Shown here: positions 7,284-7,882 of the stretch, piece by piece
How positions within the stretch are numbered: the stretch's first letter is position 1
Layout of the letters: every line of letters begins with the position of its first letter
NCBI GenBank assembly: GCA_948438565.1
Contig: CAOJLW010000105.1
Coordinates: forward strand, 1-7,882
Source of the DNA: an uncultured Lachnospiraceae bacterium
GTDB taxonomy: Bacteria; Bacillota; Clostridia; Lachnospirales; Lachnospiraceae
Reading direction: 5' to 3'
DNA length: 7,882 nt
Made by a program: the position numbers and the translations under genes
Notes under the pieces: model-generated
The model's database searches: none
What the model saw: the letters and a program-made list of their open reading frames with translations, nothing else
Told to the model about the DNA's origin: nothing

Positions 7284-7310
7284 ACTCTTTTCTTATCAGA
7301 AGAAAGGGGT
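7284..7310 (+). promoter_or_regulatory. Hairpin masking the integrase ribosome binding site
   Basis: Bases 7284-7294 (ACTCTTTTCTT) can pair with 7300-7310 (AAGAAAGGGGT) around a five-base loop. That makes an 11-bp stem, nine Watson-Crick pairs and two G-U pairs. The right arm is the ribosome binding site (AAAGGGG, 7303-7309), eight bases before ATG 7318. In RNA this would hide the site and lower translation of the recombinase. The structure is seen in the sequence; the regulatory role is inferred. Confidence 0.45.
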
Positions 7311-7317
7311 ATTTTAA

Positions 7318-7438
7318 ATGGGAAAGGATTTAAGGACATTCTAACATAGGAATAACCATGAATCTGTATGTCCATGTAATAGATGACGAAAAGGCATAGA
7401 AAATACAGAGTGTTGAAAAAATGTTCAAAATCATATAA
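7318..7438 (+). pseudogene. Tyrosine recombinase (integrase) remnant with large internal deletion
   Basis: ATG 7318, preceded by AAAGGGG, encodes MGKDLR, the usual opening of a group of integrases from Clostridia mobile elements (MGKDLKGKELG...). From 7334 another frame reads GHSNIGITMNLYVHV, then IDDEKA, a TAG (7397-7399, one change from AAG), KIQSVEKMFKII and TAA at 7436-7438. GHSNI...TMNLY is the box II end of tyrosine recombinases: the His of the GH motif and the catalytic Tyr (codon 7367-7369). So the first six codons are joined to the last ~34, and about 340-350 codons, with both catalytic arginines, are gone (assuming a typical length near 380-400 residues). Junction is at about 7332-7336. 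It cannot encode a working enzyme. It marks the decayed element between thiN and ychF. Confidence 0.8.
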
Positions 7439-7441
7439 AAT
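7413..7441 (+). promoter_or_regulatory. Candidate sigma-A promoter of ychF
   Basis: TTGAAA (7413-7418) and TAAAAT (7436-7441) each match the consensus at five of six positions with ideal 17-base spacing. Transcription would begin near 7448, leaving a leader of about 78 bases before ychF. The -35 lies inside the last codons of the dead integrase gene and the -10 overlaps its stop codon. No better promoter was seen between 7442 and 7525. Confidence 0.55.
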
Positions 7442-7454
7442 TGGTACTCGGATT

Positions 7455-7490
7455 GGCGCTCGAAGAAATAGATAAATTACGAAAAGCGCC
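7455..7490 (+). other. Inverted repeat in the ychF leader
   Basis: GGCGCT (7455-7460) and AGCGCC (7485-7490) are perfect inverted repeats around a 24-base A-rich loop, followed by TATTTT. This could be a weak hairpin in the ychF leader, an old terminator, or part of the former attachment region. The sequence alone does not decide. Confidence 0.3.
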
Positions 7491-7507
7491 TATTTTAAGG
7501 CATTTCC

Positions 7508-7514
7508 AAGGAGG
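7508..7514 (+). promoter_or_regulatory. Strong ribosome binding site of ychF
   Basis: AAGGAGG is a full anti-16S match, 11 bases before ATG 7526. The spacing is slightly long but acceptable. Confidence 0.7.
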
Positions 7515-7525
7515 TATATAGAAAA

Positions 7526-7882
7526 ATGAAACTAGGAATCGTCGGCCTGCCAAACGTAGGAAAAAGTACATTATTTAATTCATTGACCAAAGCGGGCGCA
7601 GAGTCGGCCAACTATCCGTTTTGCACAATTGATCCGAATGTGGGCGTTGTTCCAGTGCCGGATATGCGTTTAAAACAACTGGGGGATATGTACCGCTCCA
7701 AAAAAGTCACCCCTGCCGTAATCGAATTTGTAGATATTGCGGGACTGGTAAAAGGGGCCAGCAAAGGAGAGGGGCTCGGCAATCAGTTTTTGGCCAATAT
7801 CCGAGAGGTGGACGCGATTGTGCACGTGGTGCGCTGTTTTGACGACGGCAATGTCATCCATGTGGACGGCAGCGTCGATCCG
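7526..7882 (+). CDS. ychF: Obg-family ATPase YchF, N-terminal part
   Basis: The open frame starts at ATG 7526 and runs off the window end; 119 codons are visible of about 365 usual for the family. It begins [18 protein letters not shown], the YchF/OLA1 P-loop (GLPNVGKS, residues 7-14). The signature [18 protein letters not shown] follows, then the G3 motif [17 protein letters not shown] and [20 protein letters not shown]. YchF is unusual among Obg-like proteins in preferring ATP to GTP; it binds ribosomes and is tied to stress responses (family knowledge). It is a separate transcription unit from the thiN operon, being parted from it by the decayed element. No frameshift is seen in the visible part. 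Confidence 0.96.
   Translation, partial: MKLGIVGLPNVGKSTLFNSLTKAGAESANYPFCTIDPNVGVVPVPDMRLKQLGDMYRSKKVTPAVIEFVDIAGLVKGASKGEGLGNQFLANIREVDAIVHVVRCFDDGNVIHVDGSVDP

Larger units (their letters stand above)
6438..7498. mobile_element. Remnant of a small integrative element (integrase + DUF5131 cargo)
   Basis: The 1.1 kb between thiN and ychF contains no intact gene. It holds, left to right, a broken DUF5131 gene (minus), an unrecognised coding fragment (minus), and a tyrosine-recombinase gene reduced to its two ends (plus). An integrase together with phage-type cargo wedged between two housekeeping units is best read as a decayed prophage or integrative element. By eye the stretch is more A+T-rich than the operon genes. 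The edges are uncertain; those given follow an imperfect repeat (GCGTCTATTTAA at 6438-6449, GCGCCTATTTTAA at 7486-7498) that might be attachment sites. The two pseudogene calls are strong; the element boundaries are inference. Confidence 0.5.

Noticed and set aside
7318..7344. Eight-codon leader peptide MGKDLRTF with a good ribosome binding site
   Set aside because: It is better explained as the integrase start joined out of frame to its own 3' end; the last codons fall in the GHSNI segment read in the wrong frame.
6377..7525. CRISPR array or tandem repeats in the gap
   Set aside because: No regularly spaced repeated units were seen; only isolated inverted repeats and one imperfect direct repeat.

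Overview
The window looks like a chromosome segment from a low-to-mid G+C Firmicute, most likely a member of Clostridia close to Lachnospiraceae. That placement is inferred from gene order, protein wording (for example the PrkC N-terminus and kinase core) and strong purine-rich ribosome binding sites. No rRNA or other phylogenetic marker is present.

Positions 1-6376 hold a compact plus-strand housekeeping operon: the 3' end of rsmB (16S rRNA m5C methyltransferase), rlmN (23S/tRNA m2A methyltransferase), prpC (PP2C phosphatase), prkC (PASTA-domain Ser/Thr kinase), rsgA (30S assembly GTPase), rpe (ribulose-phosphate 3-epimerase) and thiN (thiamine pyrophosphokinase). Genes overlap or lie at most about 24 bases apart, so one transcript with translational coupling is likely. 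The order matches the Bacillus subtilis yloM-yloN-prpC-prkC-cpgA-rpe-yloS cluster. It couples ribosome modification and assembly to a membrane kinase/phosphatase pair that senses cell wall fragments. Several annotated starts are moved here on ribosome-binding-site and family grounds (rlmN 302, prpC 1348, prkC 2110, rpe 5059).

Positions 6377-7525 contain no intact gene, but they are not empty. Read closely, the stretch is the graveyard of a small mobile element. (i) A minus-strand DUF5131 (phage Gp37/Gp68-like) gene is broken by frameshifts, an internal deletion and an in-frame TGA. (ii) Just upstream of it on the same strand is a short, unrecognised coding remnant that ended one base before the DUF5131 start. 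(iii) On the plus strand, a tyrosine recombinase (integrase) gene is reduced to its first six codons fused to its last ~34, which still encode the GHSNI box and the catalytic-tyrosine motif, followed by an internal TAG. A hairpin masks the ribosome binding site of this integrase remnant.

Positions 7526-7882 are the 5' part of ychF, an Obg-family ATPase, cut by the window end. Its best visible promoter is built partly from the dead integrase gene's 3' end. I found no intact novel system. The decayed element is the only accessory content.
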